DNA of 64,000 bases from contig NZ_BAKW01000002.1 of NCBI RefSeq assembly GCF_000614545.1, positions 124,001 to 188,000 on the forward strand, read 5' to 3'. Both the position numbers and the translations under genes were made by a program. Positions within the stretch are counted from its first letter, which is position 1, and each line of letters opens with the position of its first letter. The notes under the pieces are model-generated. The model did not search any database. It was not told the origin of the DNA and saw only the letters and a program-made list of their open reading frames with translations. Below, one piece after another: positions 21,185 through 30,894 of this stretch. Source of the DNA: Asaia platycodi JCM 25414 (GTDB taxonomy: Bacteria > Pseudomonadota > Alphaproteobacteria > Acetobacterales > Acetobacteraceae).

Positions 21185-22167
21185 CAGCATGTCTCTTCGA
21201 GAATGGAGCGGAAGGTTTCGGCCATAAGGCCGTTTTCCGGGGTGGGGCGGATCAGGAAATAGAAATGATTGACCAGATGCAGATCGTTGAAGGCGATATG
21301 GCGCAAACGATCCTGCTGGACCATCTGGGTGACGAAAAGCTCCGGCAGAAAGCCTATATACATACCCGACAGGATCAGCAGGGCGCGTGAATCGATGTTA
21401 TCGGCCTTGGCAGCAAAATTCATGGAAGGGCGCAGTTCATCCCATCTTGGGGAAGACGCCGCATCGCTGACGCTGATCATGCGCGCTTCGGCGAGGGAGG
21501 CGATATCGATGGCCTCTTCCGGCCTGTCGAAAAGCGGGTGGCGCGCACCGCAATAGAGATTGGAGCGTTCGCTGAACAGGGCGGTGGCCTGCATTTCCGG
21601 CTGCTGATGCGGATAGAGCGTGATGCCGGCAGTCGCGGTGCCATTGCGTACGGCAAACTCCACATCGCGTGTCGAAGCGGAACGCACATCCATCTCGACC
21701 GCCGGGTAGCGTGTGGTGAAGATATGTATGGCGCGCAGCAGAGCGGTCTCGCCATGAAACTGGATATTATCGGGCAGATAGAGGCAGAACCGACCTGAGA
21801 GTGTGCCGCTGACATCGTTGATCCGCTGCTGGAACAGATCGATATCGTTAAAAAGTCTGCTCGTGGCCTCAAGCACGCCTTCACCCTCGCGTGTCAGGGC
21901 AAAACCGGCGCGCCCACGATGGCAGAGCACCATGCTCAGCCGGTCTTCAAGGGCCGCAATATCGATGCTGATCGAGGATTTGCTTTTACCGAGTGCCAGC
22001 TCGGCTGCTGCGAATCCGCCATGCTGCGCCACACAGGCAAAGACGCGCAGAAGACGCAGATCGACCTCGGCGATACGCCCCTGAAACCCGCTGGCACGGG
22101 GCAGGCGGCGCGGTGTTGGGGTGGGGCGCAGACGGGACAAGGGCAATGATCCTGTTTCAGACAGCAT
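21184..22167 (-). CDS. LysR-family transcriptional regulator
   Basis: 327 residues. An extended N-terminus precedes the helix-turn-helix (DLRLLRVFACVAQHGGFAAAELALGKSKSSISIDIAALEDRL, split over residues 35-75). A LysR effector domain follows (GRFCLYLPDNIQFHGETALL; ARHPLFDRP; GFLPELFV). Its stop overlaps the first gene of the importer, which fits a locally acting regulator co-transcribed with its targets. A dyad with LysR-box geometry lies upstream at 22294-22310. Confidence 0.88.
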   Translation of the reverse strand: MLSETGSLPLSRLRPTPTPRRLPRASGFQGRIAEVDLRLLRVFACVAQHGGFAAAELALGKSKSSISIDIAALEDRLSMVLCHRGRAGFALTREGEGVLEATSRLFNDIDLFQQRINDVSGTLSGRFCLYLPDNIQFHGETALLRAIHIFTTRYPAVEMDVRSASTRDVEFAVRNGTATAGITLYPHQQPEMQATALFSERSNLYCGARHPLFDRPEEAIDIASLAEARMISVSDAASSPRWDELRPSMNFAAKADNIDSRALLILSGMYIGFLPELFVTQMVQQDRLRHIAFNDLHLVNHFYFLIRPTPENGLMAETFRSILEETC

Positions 22168-22293
22168 GCAATGATATCTCTCCCTGCCACACGATCAACC
22201 GTTTGTACCGCTTCCGATACACTCGGCGCCGTATCTGGAGTATGGCGGCTGGGCGTGCATCTTTTAATTTATGAAACGCCAAACCAAACTCCA

Positions 22294-22310
22294 CCTCATT
22301 GTGATTGAGG
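22294..22310. promoter_or_regulatory. candidate LysR operator
   Basis: CCTCA-N7-TGAGG is a perfect 5-bp dyad with the T-N11-A geometry of LysR sites. It lies between the divergent lysR and amidinohydrolase genes. Confidence 0.5.
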
Positions 22311-22382
22311 AATGACCGCGCCCATCCTAGCGTCTGGTCCAGCCCGGCAAGGGCGGCATTGCATCGAAAAAGGGAGAAGACG

Positions 22383-23250
22383 ATGACCGTTGAGCGCTGG
22401 TTCATCGATAGCGAAACCGGAACCTTGTCGGATGTGCTTCTCTGTCCGCCCGATTTCTACACTTGGAACCCGAGCAACGACATCGCCATACGCACGCTGG
22501 CTAGTGGCGCCCGCCTGATCCGGCACTGCTACGCCAGCAATTCGACGGTCTGGTGGCCCTTCTCGAAGGCGCGGGGTGCGCTGCCACTTCCTGACCCCTC
22601 AGGAAGGGCTGCCCTATCAGGTCTATACGCGCGATTCGTCTCAGACCACGCCCTGGGGCACGGTGGTCACGCGACTCATGCGGCCCGAACGCCAGCCAGA
22701 AGCGCAGAGTATCGAGGCGTTTTACGGCGAGGACGCGATCATTTCCCGTTGCACCGAAGGCTTTGTCGAGGGCGGGGATATCCATGTCATCCGTCCCGGT
22801 CTTCTGGCGGTCGGGGTGAGCGGCGGGCGCACCACCATCGAGGGCGCACGGGCCTTCATGAAGCCCTTCGAAGAGGCAGGCTGGACCTGCCGCATGATCC
22901 ACTTTCCAGAACATTTCCTGCATCTAGACGTGATCTTCACCATGGTGACCAACGACCTTGCGATCGGCGTGGTCGATGTGCTGGAGGATGATGATCTCGC
23001 CTGGTTTGAGGCGCAGAAGATCCGTATCCTGCCCGTGACCTATAAGGAGGCCATGCGCGATATGGGCTGCAATGTGCTGGCTCTGGGTGAGGGGCGCGTG
23101 GTCAGCCCGGCGCATTCGACGCGCATCAACGCCATGCTGCGCGATCATGGCCTGACCGTGCTCGATACCCCGCTCGACCAGTTTTCGCAGGGCGGTGGCA
23201 GTATTCACTGCATGACGATGCCGCTCAGACGTGCCAGTCTGAAAGATTGA
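22383..23250 (+). CDS. DDAH/amidinotransferase-superfamily hydrolase; two frame breaks
   Basis: A guanidine-modifying superfamily member similar to dimethylarginine dimethylaminohydrolase. Motifs in order are QVYTRDSSQTTPWG (substrate Asp region), FVEGGDIHV, the catalytic His in HLDVIF and the catalytic Cys in GGGSIHCMTMPL. The first about 45 codons and the main body are in different frames. Missing bases near 22518 (G after CTG) and in the G run near 22588 restore about 289 residues. The start ATG 22383 has GGGAGAAG upstream. The exact guanidino or other amidino substrate is unknown. Confidence 0.82.
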
Positions 23251-23308
23251 TGCCGTCCGTTTCGGCGCTGAAAAAAGGGTATTTCGCAAACTGGCAAAGG
23301 GGCATGCC

Positions 23309-24259
23309 ATGGCACCACGTCTGATCATCAGCGCCGATGGCGCGGAGGCTTACGAAGGCTGGCGCGAGTCCTTTGCGCGCCACGCCCCCGATATCGAGAT
23401 CCTGTCCTGGTTTGATCCTCAGACCTGTCGCGAAGACGCAGATTACGCCCTGGTCTGGGAGGCGTCGGATGACGATTTGCGCGAAATGCACCATTTGCGT
23501 AGCATTCTCTGCACTGGGGCCGGGGTCAATCATCTGGTTGCCAGCCCCGATTTTCCGCATCATGTGAAGCTCGTGCGTATGGGCGGCGGCGAGACGGGCA
23601 CGCTCATGGCCGACTATGTTCTCTGGGCGCTGATTGGCCTGCTACGCGATGCCCGCACATGGGCGCTGCAGCAGGGCAACCATGTGTGGGCGCGCAATCT
23701 GGTATCGCGCGGCTCGGACCGGACCCGCGTGACCGTGCTGGGTTATGGCAAGATTGGCGCCGTGGTGGCGCAGCGTCTGGCGCGCGCGGGTTTTATCGTG
23801 TCGGCCTGGCGCCGCTCAGGTGAGGGCGGACAGGATGAGGGGGTTGCCGTTCATGTGGGGCGCGATGCCCTGCCCGATCTGCTGGGCAGCACCGATCTGC
23901 TGGTCAATCTTCTGCCCAGCACCCCCCAGACGCGTGGTCTGCTCGATGCGGCCTTTCTGTCCGGGCTCAAACCGGGCGCGGGCCTGGTGAATGTCGGGCG
24001 TGGGGATCATCTGGTGGAGGCGGCACTTCTGGCTCTTCTGGAGAGCGGCCATCTCTCCGGTGCCGTGCTGGATGTGCAGGCGCAGGAGCCCCTCGGCTCG
24101 GAGTCACCGCTCTGGGATCATCCGAAAATCACTCTCACGCCGCATATCGCCTCTGAAGCGTCAAGAGAGGCGCAGGTGCGCTATCTGGCCGAGGTTATCC
24201 GACAGATAGAATGCGGTGAGTCCCCCGCCCTGCTCTACGATCGCGCCAGAGGGTACTGA
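23309..24259 (+). CDS. ghrA: D-isomer 2-hydroxyacid dehydrogenase (glyoxylate/hydroxypyruvate reductase A-like)
   Basis: 316 residues, intact. The Rossmann motif is VTVLGYGKIGAVVAQRLARAG. The active-site residues are Arg in NVGRGDHLVE, Glu in DVQAQEPLG and His in TLTPHIASEAS. Short N-terminal and central features resemble the GhrA group, which reduces glyoxylate or hydroxypyruvate with NADPH. It is 58 bases downstream of the amidinohydrolase and likely co-transcribed, so it may handle a keto acid arising in that pathway. Confidence 0.85.
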   Translation: MAPRLIISADGAEAYEGWRESFARHAPDIEILSWFDPQTCREDADYALVWEASDDDLREMHHLRSILCTGAGVNHLVASPDFPHHVKLVRMGGGETGTLMADYVLWALIGLLRDARTWALQQGNHVWARNLVSRGSDRTRVTVLGYGKIGAVVAQRLARAGFIVSAWRRSGEGGQDEGVAVHVGRDALPDLLGSTDLLVNLLPSTPQTRGLLDAAFLSGLKPGAGLVNVGRGDHLVEAALLALLESGHLSGAVLDVQAQEPLGSESPLWDHPKITLTPHIASEASREAQVRYLAEVIRQIECGESPALLYDRARGY

Positions 24260-24359
24260 CCCTCCCGCTCCAACCCGGCTTGCCTCCCCCTTCTTGCTGC
24301 GCGCATTATAAGACCGCAAAACCTGATGGGCTTGTTTGTCGCAAAGGAGAATAAAAGAG

Positions 24360-25086
24360 ATGCGCCGTGTCGTGATCAATCGAGAGGTCGATAAGGAGCG
24401 ATGGGCGTCCTTTCTTCAATCAAACGGGCATGTCGGCTTGATCGAGCGCGTCGACGGCGTGGAAGGGCAGACACTCTGCGTTGATGATCTGGTCAAGCGT
24501 GGCGTGGCGGAAACCGGCTTGCGTTATACCCAGGGAGCCTGGGTGCCGCTCTCTCTCATCTCGGTTTGTGGAGCCAGGCGGTGCAGCAGGAGGCACCATT
24601 GGCTATTTTCGAAGATGACGCCCTTCTCTGCCGCAATTTTGTCGCTGAAAGCGACAGGCTGATCGCCTCCCTGCCTGAGGGATGGGACGTCATTTTACTG
24701 GGCTATAATTTCAATGCGCCCATCACGATTGATGCCTTGCCCGGTATTACCCGTGGCACCGTGACGCTCGATGAAAAAATGATGCAGAAAAACGCCGCTC
24801 TTTTTGCTGATGAGGCTGTCGAAGCGCGCATTTTCAGGCTGCTACAGGCGTTCGGTCTTTGCGCCTATGTCGTGTCGCCCAAAGGCGCACGGGCCTTCTG
24901 GAGCGATGCCTGCCTTTGCGGGCGCAGGAATATCAGCAACTGGGGCTGGATCGGATGGTCCGTAATGTCGGCATTGATGTCGTGACATCCTATCATTTCA
25001 GGCAGCTCAATGCGTTCGGCGCCTTTCCACCTCTGGCCATATCCCCCAATGACAAGGCGTCTTCGTCTACGCGAAGGCCGGTCTGA
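24360..25086 (+). CDS. glycosyltransferase family 25 (LPS-type) protein; two frame breaks
   Basis: The family-25 core is LSHLGLWSQAVQQ...LAIFEDDALL, with the metal-binding acidic triplet, then LPEGWDVILLGYN and YVVSPKGARAFLE after frame correction. Missing bases near 24550 and 24896 split it; restored length is about 242 residues. The ATG 24360 follows AAGGAG at good spacing. The family transfers galactose or other sugars to lipooligosaccharide. No polysaccharide cluster adjoins it, so its acceptor is unknown. It converges on the RpiR gene. Confidence 0.75.
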
Positions 25087-25102
25087 AAGGGGCGCCTGAT
25101 AC

Positions 25103-25986
25103 TCAGCCTCGCCGTTCGGCCACGGCGGCGGCGAGTGTCGAGACCAGAACCATTGAGGCTGCATTCGAGCGAAAGCCTGAAAATCGGCCTCATGCACTTC
25201 GAGCCACAGTCCCGATTGCGGGATGACGGGGCTGGCTGCGCTATCGGTCATGGAAATGACCGGCACGCTTCGCGCTTCAAGGGCCTCGAATAATTCCACG
25301 GTTCGCGGGGCATAGGCCTTGTAGCTCAGAAGCAGGGCAGCATCTTTCGGGCCGGCATGAGCAAAGCTTTCTTCCTCCATTCCGGTTTCGAGTCCGATGA
25401 TCTGGTGGCGGATATCGAGCTTCGCCAGGAGATAGGACAGATAGCGTATGACCGGCATCGAGCGTCTCAGCCCTAACAGATACAGACACTCGGCCTGGGC
25501 CAGTGTGGTGACCGCGGCTTCGAGCCTGTCAGGCATGAGCTGGGTCTGAAGCGCACGGAGCGAATCCTGGGCCGCTTCGTAAAAACCGTTGAAAATGACC
25601 GAGGCCTCGACGGCCTCGCCATCCACGCGATGCAGCGCGTTTACCCGGTCACGATAGGCGACATTGCGGACACGCAGCCTGTCACGAAAAACAGCCTGCA
25701 TATCCGAAAATCCGGCAAAGCCGAGCGTGCGGGCAAAACGTACCACCGTAGAAGGCTGCACACTCGCCTGGCTTGCCAGCGAGCTGACCGTGCCAAGCGC
25801 CACTTCATCTGGTGCATTGCTGACGAAATCGGCCAGTTGCAGCAGTCTTTTCGGGAGGTCGGCGTAGCACAGGCGCAAGCGATGATGAAACGCGTCGAAA
25901 TCGGATTGGGTCGGAGCGGGGTCTTCGGGGGTCTCGGTCAATTCAGCACAATCCGAAAAGGGAATAAAAATTCCATAGCATTTCAT
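25103..25986 (-). CDS. RpiR-family regulator (probable inositol operon regulator); one frame break
   Basis: The N-terminal HTH domain covers residues 35-110 (LPKRLLQLADFVSNAPDE, ASVQPSTVVRFARTLGFAGF). It is followed by a SIS sugar-phosphate-binding domain (LYLLGLRRSMPVIRYL; LLLSYKAYAPRTVELFE). One base missing near 25172 displaces the last helix, which then reads SNAASMVLVSTLAAAVAERRG and ends at 25103. RpiR proteins with this layout sense inositol intermediates next to iol operons. The start is uncertain: 25986 has a poor RBS, and a dyad sits over the first codons. Confidence 0.82.
25961..25974. promoter_or_regulatory. candidate RpiR box 3 (autoregulatory)
   Basis: GGAAT-AAAA-ATTCC is a perfect dyad with the same outer arms as the two boxes upstream of iolC. 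It overlaps the annotated 5' end of the RpiR gene. Confidence 0.4.
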
Positions 25987-26072
25987 GGACGGAGCGCGAA
26001 GCGGCGGGGCTGCCCGATCCGGGTGATGGCAGCAAGTTAATCACATACGCGTGCGAAGTTAAAGAAAATTAG

Positions 26073-26118
26073 GGAATGTCCATTCTATAACGTGACCAAG
26101 AACAGAATGTATGTTCTT
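26073..26118. promoter_or_regulatory. candidate tandem RpiR operators upstream of iolC
   Basis: Two related 14-bp dyads, GGAATGTCCATTCT (26073-26086) and AGAATGTATGTTCT (26104-26117), start 31 bases apart (three helical turns). The second extends to a 7-bp perfect inverted repeat AAGAACA/TGTTCTT (26098-26118). They lie 36-80 bases before the iolC start, a position suited to repression. Confidence 0.6.
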
Positions 26119-26153
26119 ATCATGCTCAACGTAACATGCTGCAGGAGTCGGGG

Positions 26154-28079
26154 ATGCGCGGACAGGATCTCGATATCGTCGCGATAGGACGTTCTTCAGT
26201 CGATCTTTACGGCCAGCAGATCGGTGGCCGTTTCGAAGATATGGCCAGCTTCAGCAAGGCTGTCGGCGGGTGCCCGGCCAATATTGCGATCGGCACTGCC
26301 CGGCTCGGGCTGAAATCGGCGCTCATTACCCGTGTGGGTCACGAGCATTTCGGTCGATTCATCACCGAGCAGCTTCAGCGTGAAGGGGTTTGCACCGATG
26401 GCGTGCGCGTCGATCCCGACCGGTTTACGGCGCTCGCCATTCTTGGCGTGCGCGACCGCGAAAATTTCCCGCTGCTTTTTTATCGCACCGATTGTGCGGA
26501 TGCGGCGCTCGATGAAGGCGATATCGACCCGGCGCTGATTGCGCGCACGAAAGCGGTTGTCGTCACTGGCACGCATTTTTCGCGTCCTGCTTCGGCCAAG
26601 GCACAGCGCAAGGCGATGGATCTGGTGCATGAGCATGGCGGCAAGGTCGTGTTCGATGTCGATTACCGTCCCAATCTCTGGGGGCTGGCCGGGATCGGCG
26701 ACGGGGAGTCACGCTACGTCAAATCCGACAGCGTGACGGCCCATCTGAAAGAAATCCTGCCCCATTGCGATCTGATTGTCGGCACGGAAGAAGAGCTGCA
26801 TATCGCCGGTGGCAGCGAAGACACGCTTGAGGCCATTCGCGCCATCAGGGCCGTTTCAAAGGCGACGATCGTCTGCAAGCGCGGGCCTATGGGGTGCGTT
26901 GTTTTCGAAGCGGCCATTCCGCCATCGCTGGAAGACGGTATTTCAGGCCCCGGTTTTCCGGTTGAGGTCTATAATACGCTGGGCGCTGGCGATGCCTTCA
27001 TGTCGGGTTTCCTGCGCGGATGGGTAAGAGGCGAGAAAATTGCCGAATGCTGCCGCTTCGCCAATGCCTGCGGTGCGTTTGCCGTATCGCGCCTGCTCTG
27101 CTCGTCTGAAATCCCGACTTGGGAAGAGTTGAGCTATTTCCTCGAAAAAGGCAGCAGCCAGCGTGCGCTGCGTCGCGATGATGCGCTCAATCATCTGCAT
27201 TGGGCCACGACGCGCCGTTCGCAGATTATGCCCATCATGGCGCTTGCCTGCGATCACCGCCTGCAGCTCGAGGAGATCGCCACGTCAGTTGGCGCCTCTT
27301 TCGACCGTCTGCCGAAATTCAAGCAACTCGCGGTTCAGGCGGCGAAGAATGTAGCGCAGGGACGCCCCGGTTTTGGCGTGTTCATGGATGGACGTTACGG
27401 ACAGGATGCGCTTTTCGACGCGTCCCATGCCGGTCTCTGGACGGCACGCCCGATCGAAAAGACCGGGTCTCGCCCGCTCGACTTCGAATGTGGCGGTTCG
27501 CTCGGCGCCCATCTGGTGGAGTGGCCGAGCGCGCAGGTGATCAAATGCCTGTGCTTCTATCACCCCGATGACAGTGATGATCTGAAGCAGCGTCAGGAAC
27601 GCGAGCTGATCCGTGCGCAGGATGCTTGCCGCAAGCTTGGCAAGGAAATCCTGATCGAGATCATTGCGGGCAAGAATGGCGCGCTCACCAGCGACACGGT
27701 CTCATCCATTCTGTCGCGTCTCTACGATGTCGGGTTGCGTCCCGACTGGTGGAAGCTCGAAGGGCAGCGCGACCCCAAGGCGTGGGAGAAAATCGGTGCT
27801 GTTATTGAGGCCCGCGACCCGCATTGCCGTGGTGTGGTCATTCTGGGCCTCGATGCCCCGGCAGAAGAATTGATGGAGGCGTTCAAGGCCTCGGCCGCAA
27901 CGCCCTGGGTCAAGGGTTTCGCCATAGGGCGCACCATTTTTGCCCAGCCAGCCCGTGACTGGCTGGCCGGAAAAACCACAGATGAGCATGCTGTTGCCGA
28001 GATGGCGCGCCGTTTCAGCGCCTTTGTCGAGGCCTGGACGTCTCGCGATCAGGCCGCGCTTTCCGGCGCCAGCGCCTAA
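26154..28079 (+). CDS. iolC: 5-dehydro-2-deoxygluconokinase fused to DUF2090 aldolase-like domain
   Basis: 641 residues, intact. Residues 1-330 are a PfkB sugar kinase (VGGCPANIAIGTARLGL, the catalytic NTLGAGDAFMSGFLRG). Residues 350-640 are DUF2090, a TIM barrel related to class I aldolases (MALACDHRLQLEEI...; DWWKLEGQ; GVVILGLDAP). The kinase phosphorylates 5-dehydro-2-deoxygluconate. The second domain is thought to cleave the product to malonate semialdehyde and DHAP, so one protein could do IolC and IolJ steps. ATG 26154 is chosen over 26136 because CAGGAG precedes it. Confidence 0.92.
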   Translation: MRGQDLDIVAIGRSSVDLYGQQIGGRFEDMASFSKAVGGCPANIAIGTARLGLKSALITRVGHEHFGRFITEQLQREGVCTDGVRVDPDRFTALAILGVRDRENFPLLFYRTDCADAALDEGDIDPALIARTKAVVVTGTHFSRPASAKAQRKAMDLVHEHGGKVVFDVDYRPNLWGLAGIGDGESRYVKSDSVTAHLKEILPHCDLIVGTEEELHIAGGSEDTLEAIRAIRAVSKATIVCKRGPMGCVVFEAAIPPSLEDGISGPGFPVEVYNTLGAGDAFMSGFLRGWVRGEKIAECCRFANACGAFAVSRLLCSSEIPTWEELSYFLEKGSSQRALRRDDALNHLHWATTRRSQIMPIMALACDHRLQLEEIATSVGASFDRLPKFKQLAVQAAKNVAQGRPGFGVFMDGRYGQDALFDASHAGLWTARPIEKTGSRPLDFECGGSLGAHLVEWPSAQVIKCLCFYHPDDSDDLKQRQERELIRAQDACRKLGKEILIEIIAGKNGALTSDTVSSILSRLYDVGLRPDWWKLEGQRDPKAWEKIGAVIEARDPHCRGVVILGLDAPAEELMEAFKASAATPWVKGFAIGRTIFAQPARDWLAGKTTDEHAVAEMARRFSAFVEAWTSRDQAALSGASA

Positions 28080-28096
28080 AGCCAGGGAGCAGGGGA

Positions 28097-29951
28097 ATGA
28101 AGACGATCCGTTTGACCATGAGCCAGGCCCTTGTGCGGGCCATGATGGCGCAGAAGACCGAAATCGACGGGCGCATCGAGCCTTCTTTGCCGGTGTCTGG
28201 GCGATTTTCGGCCATGGCAATGTTGCCGGTCTGGGTGAGGCGCTGCATGCCCAGCGGGAGACATTGCCCACCCTGCGCGGTCATAACGAGCAGGGCATGG
28301 TTCACGCGGCGACGGCTTTCGCCAAGGCCTCGCGCCGTCGCAGGGCCATGGCCTGCACCAGCTCCATCGGGCCTGGCGCCCTGAATATGGTGACGGGTGC
28401 GGCGGTGGCGCATGTCAACCGTCTGCCGGTTCTGCTTCTGCCAGGTGATGTGTTTGCTAATCGCATTCCAGACCCGGTCCTGCAGCAGGTGGAGGATTTC
28501 GGCGATGGCACGGTGAGCGCGAGCGACGCGTTTCGCTCGGTCTCGCGCTATTTCGACCGGATCACCCGGCCCGAGCAGATCGTGCCCGCTTTCAACCGCG
28601 CGATGGCCGTGCTGACCGATCCTGCAGAATGTGGTCCTGTCACGCTCTCGCTGTGTCAGGACGTACAGGCAGAGGCTTTCAATTACCCCGAGAGCTTCTT
28701 TGCAGAACGTATTCATCGCATCCGTCGCCCGCTGGCCGATGAATTCGAGCTCGAAGAGGCGATTGCCCTGATATGCCAGTCGCGCAAACCGCTGGTGATC
28801 GCCGGTGGTGGTGTGCTGTATGCTGGTATCGAGAAGCAGCTGGCAGCATTCTGCGCCGAAAAAGGTATTCCCGTTGCGAGACGCAGGCGGGGCGCTCGTC
28901 TCTGCCGACATCGAACAGCCTGAATATGGGCGGTATCGGCGTCAGCGGCAGTTCGGCAGCCAATGCCATGGCGGCAGAAGCTGATCTCGTGATTGCGGTC
29001 GGCACGCGCCTGGCCGATTTCACCACCGGGTCATGGGGGCTTTTCTCTAACCCGGACATGAAAATCGTTTCGCTCAATATACAGAATTTCGATGCCACCA
29101 AGCATCTGGCGCTGGCCGTTGTCGGTGATGCCGGCAAATCGCTGGCTGCGCTCGAAGCCGGGTTGAAAGGCTGGAAAGCCGCATCGGACTGGACCGGCAA
29201 GGCCGAGCGGGAATACCGGAACTGGATGGAAATTTCGGCGCGCTATCAGGCTCTACCCGACGCAGGTCAGAAAACCCTGCCGACCGACGCGCAGGTGATC
29301 GGTGCCGTGCAGCGCACCGGGCGCCCGACCGATACGGTCGTCTGCGCCGCTGGTGGTCTGCCAGCCGAATTGCAGAAACACTGGCAGGCCGAACAGCCCG
29401 GTGGATACCATATGGAATATGGCTTTTCCTGCATGGGATACGAGTTGGCCGGAGCGCTCGGCGTCAAAATGGCCTGTCCTGATCGCGAGGTGATCGTGAT
29501 GCTGGGCGATGGCTCTTGGCTGATGCTGAATACCGAAATCGCGACCTCGGTCATGCTCGACCAGAAGCTGATTGTCGTGCTGCTCGATAATCATGGTTAT
29601 GGCTGCATCAACCGTCTGCAGCAGGAATGTGGCGGAGCCCCATTCAACAACCTCTGGGAAGATTGCCATCAGGTGCGGCCTTTCAAGATCGATTTCGTGC
29701 AGCTGGCCCATGGTCTCGGCGCTCATGCCGAAAAAGTCTCTGGCCTTTCAGCCCTGACCGAGGCTGTCGAGCGCGCCCGTTCGGCCGATCGTACTACCGT
29801 TCTGGTGATCGATACCGATCCGGCGCCGACCACGACAGATGGCGGCGCCTGGTGGGATGTCGCCGTGCCCGAAGTCTCGCCCAGACATCAGGTCGAGGAG
29901 GCGCGTGCGGGCTACGAGCGCAAACGCGGCACCCAGCGCATCGGTAACTGA
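28097..29951 (+). CDS. iolD: 3D-(3,5/4)-trihydroxycyclohexane-1,2-dione hydrolase; two frame breaks
   Basis: A TPP enzyme that opens the diketo-inositol ring. Visible are the TPP Glu motif RGHNEQGMVHAATAFAKAS, the central domain (PLVIAGGGVLYAGIE) and the TPP/Mg motif GDGSWLMLNTEIATSVML...LLDNHGYG. Missing bases near 28182 and 28875 place the parts in three frames. Restored length is about 619 residues, normal for IolD. It follows iolC by 17 bases with AGGGGA as RBS. Confidence 0.92.
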
Positions 29952-29965
29952 GACAGATTCACGCC

Positions 29966-29989
29966 GCCCCGCGCCTTAAGGTGCGGGGC
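29966..29989 (+). promoter_or_regulatory. intercistronic hairpin before iolE
   Basis: Arms GCCCCGCGCC/GGTGCGGGGC (one wobble pair) around a TTAA loop end immediately before the iolE AGGAG. No T run follows, so it is more likely an RNA processing or stability element than a terminator. Confidence 0.6.
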
Positions 29990-30001
29990 AAGGAGACGAG
30001 T

Positions 30002-30863
30002 ATGACGATCAAGATCGGCGCCAATCCAATCATCTGGTCCAATGACGACATGCAGTCGGTTGGCGCGTCCACCACGCTCGAAATGTGTCTGGCCCAAGCC
30101 AAAAAGGCCGGGATCCAGGGCATGGAGCTGGGTCATAAATTCCCTCAGACCGTTTCCGGCATGAAGGCGGCGCTCGATCCGTTCGGGCTCGAATTCATTT
30201 CCGGCTGGTGGTCGACCGAATTGCTGACCCGCAGTGCCGAAGAGGAAATAGCCGCCCTCAAGCCGCGTCTCGAATTGCTCAAGGGTATGGGATGCAAGGT
30301 CTGTATTGCAGCAGAAACCTCGAATGCCATCCACGCCAGATCGATACCCCGCTTTCTGCGCGTCCCTATCTGGCCGTAGGCGAGTGGGCGGAATTCGCCC
30401 GACGCATGACGGTCGTGGCCGATTTCCTAGCCGATCACGGCATCGACCTCGTTTACCATCATCACATGGGCACGGTGGTCCAGTCGCGTGAGGATATCGG
30501 TCGTTTCATGGATCTGACCGGCCCTTCGGTGAAATTGCTGCTCGATACCGGCCATGCGCTCTGGGGCGGTTCCGATCCGGCCGAGCTGGCGCGCTCTTAT
30601 CGTGATCGTATCCGTCATGTGCATGGCAAGGATATCCGCCCGTTCAAGCGCGCTCAGGCCGATGTCTATGACTGGAGCTTTCTGCGCAGCTACTGTCTGG
30701 CGTATTCACCGTGCCGGGCGATGGCTGCATCGATTATGCCCGTGTCATGCGCGAGCTGCCCGATTATTCGGGCTGGATCGTGCTTGAGGCCGAGCAGGAC
30801 CCCGAAATTGCCAACCCGCTCGTCTACGCGCGTATGGGCCGCAATTATCTGTCGATACGTTGA
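30002..30863 (+). CDS. iolE: myo-inosose-2 dehydratase; two frame breaks
   Basis: A TIM-barrel dehydratase acting on 2-keto-myo-inositol. It begins [15 protein letters not shown], the hallmark start of IolE. It continues with [60 protein letters not shown] and [10 protein letters not shown]. Bases are missing near 30325 and 30690; restored length is about 288 residues. ATG 30002 follows AGGAG. It acts between IolG and IolD. Confidence 0.93.
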
Positions 30864-30894
30864 TTGCGACGGGCCATATGAACGGAGCCTCGTC

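Noticed and set aside
22168..22382. Guanidine riboswitch before the amidinohydrolase gene
   Set aside because: I looked for ykkC-type conserved segments because of the gene's family and found none. Only the LysR-like dyad is evident.
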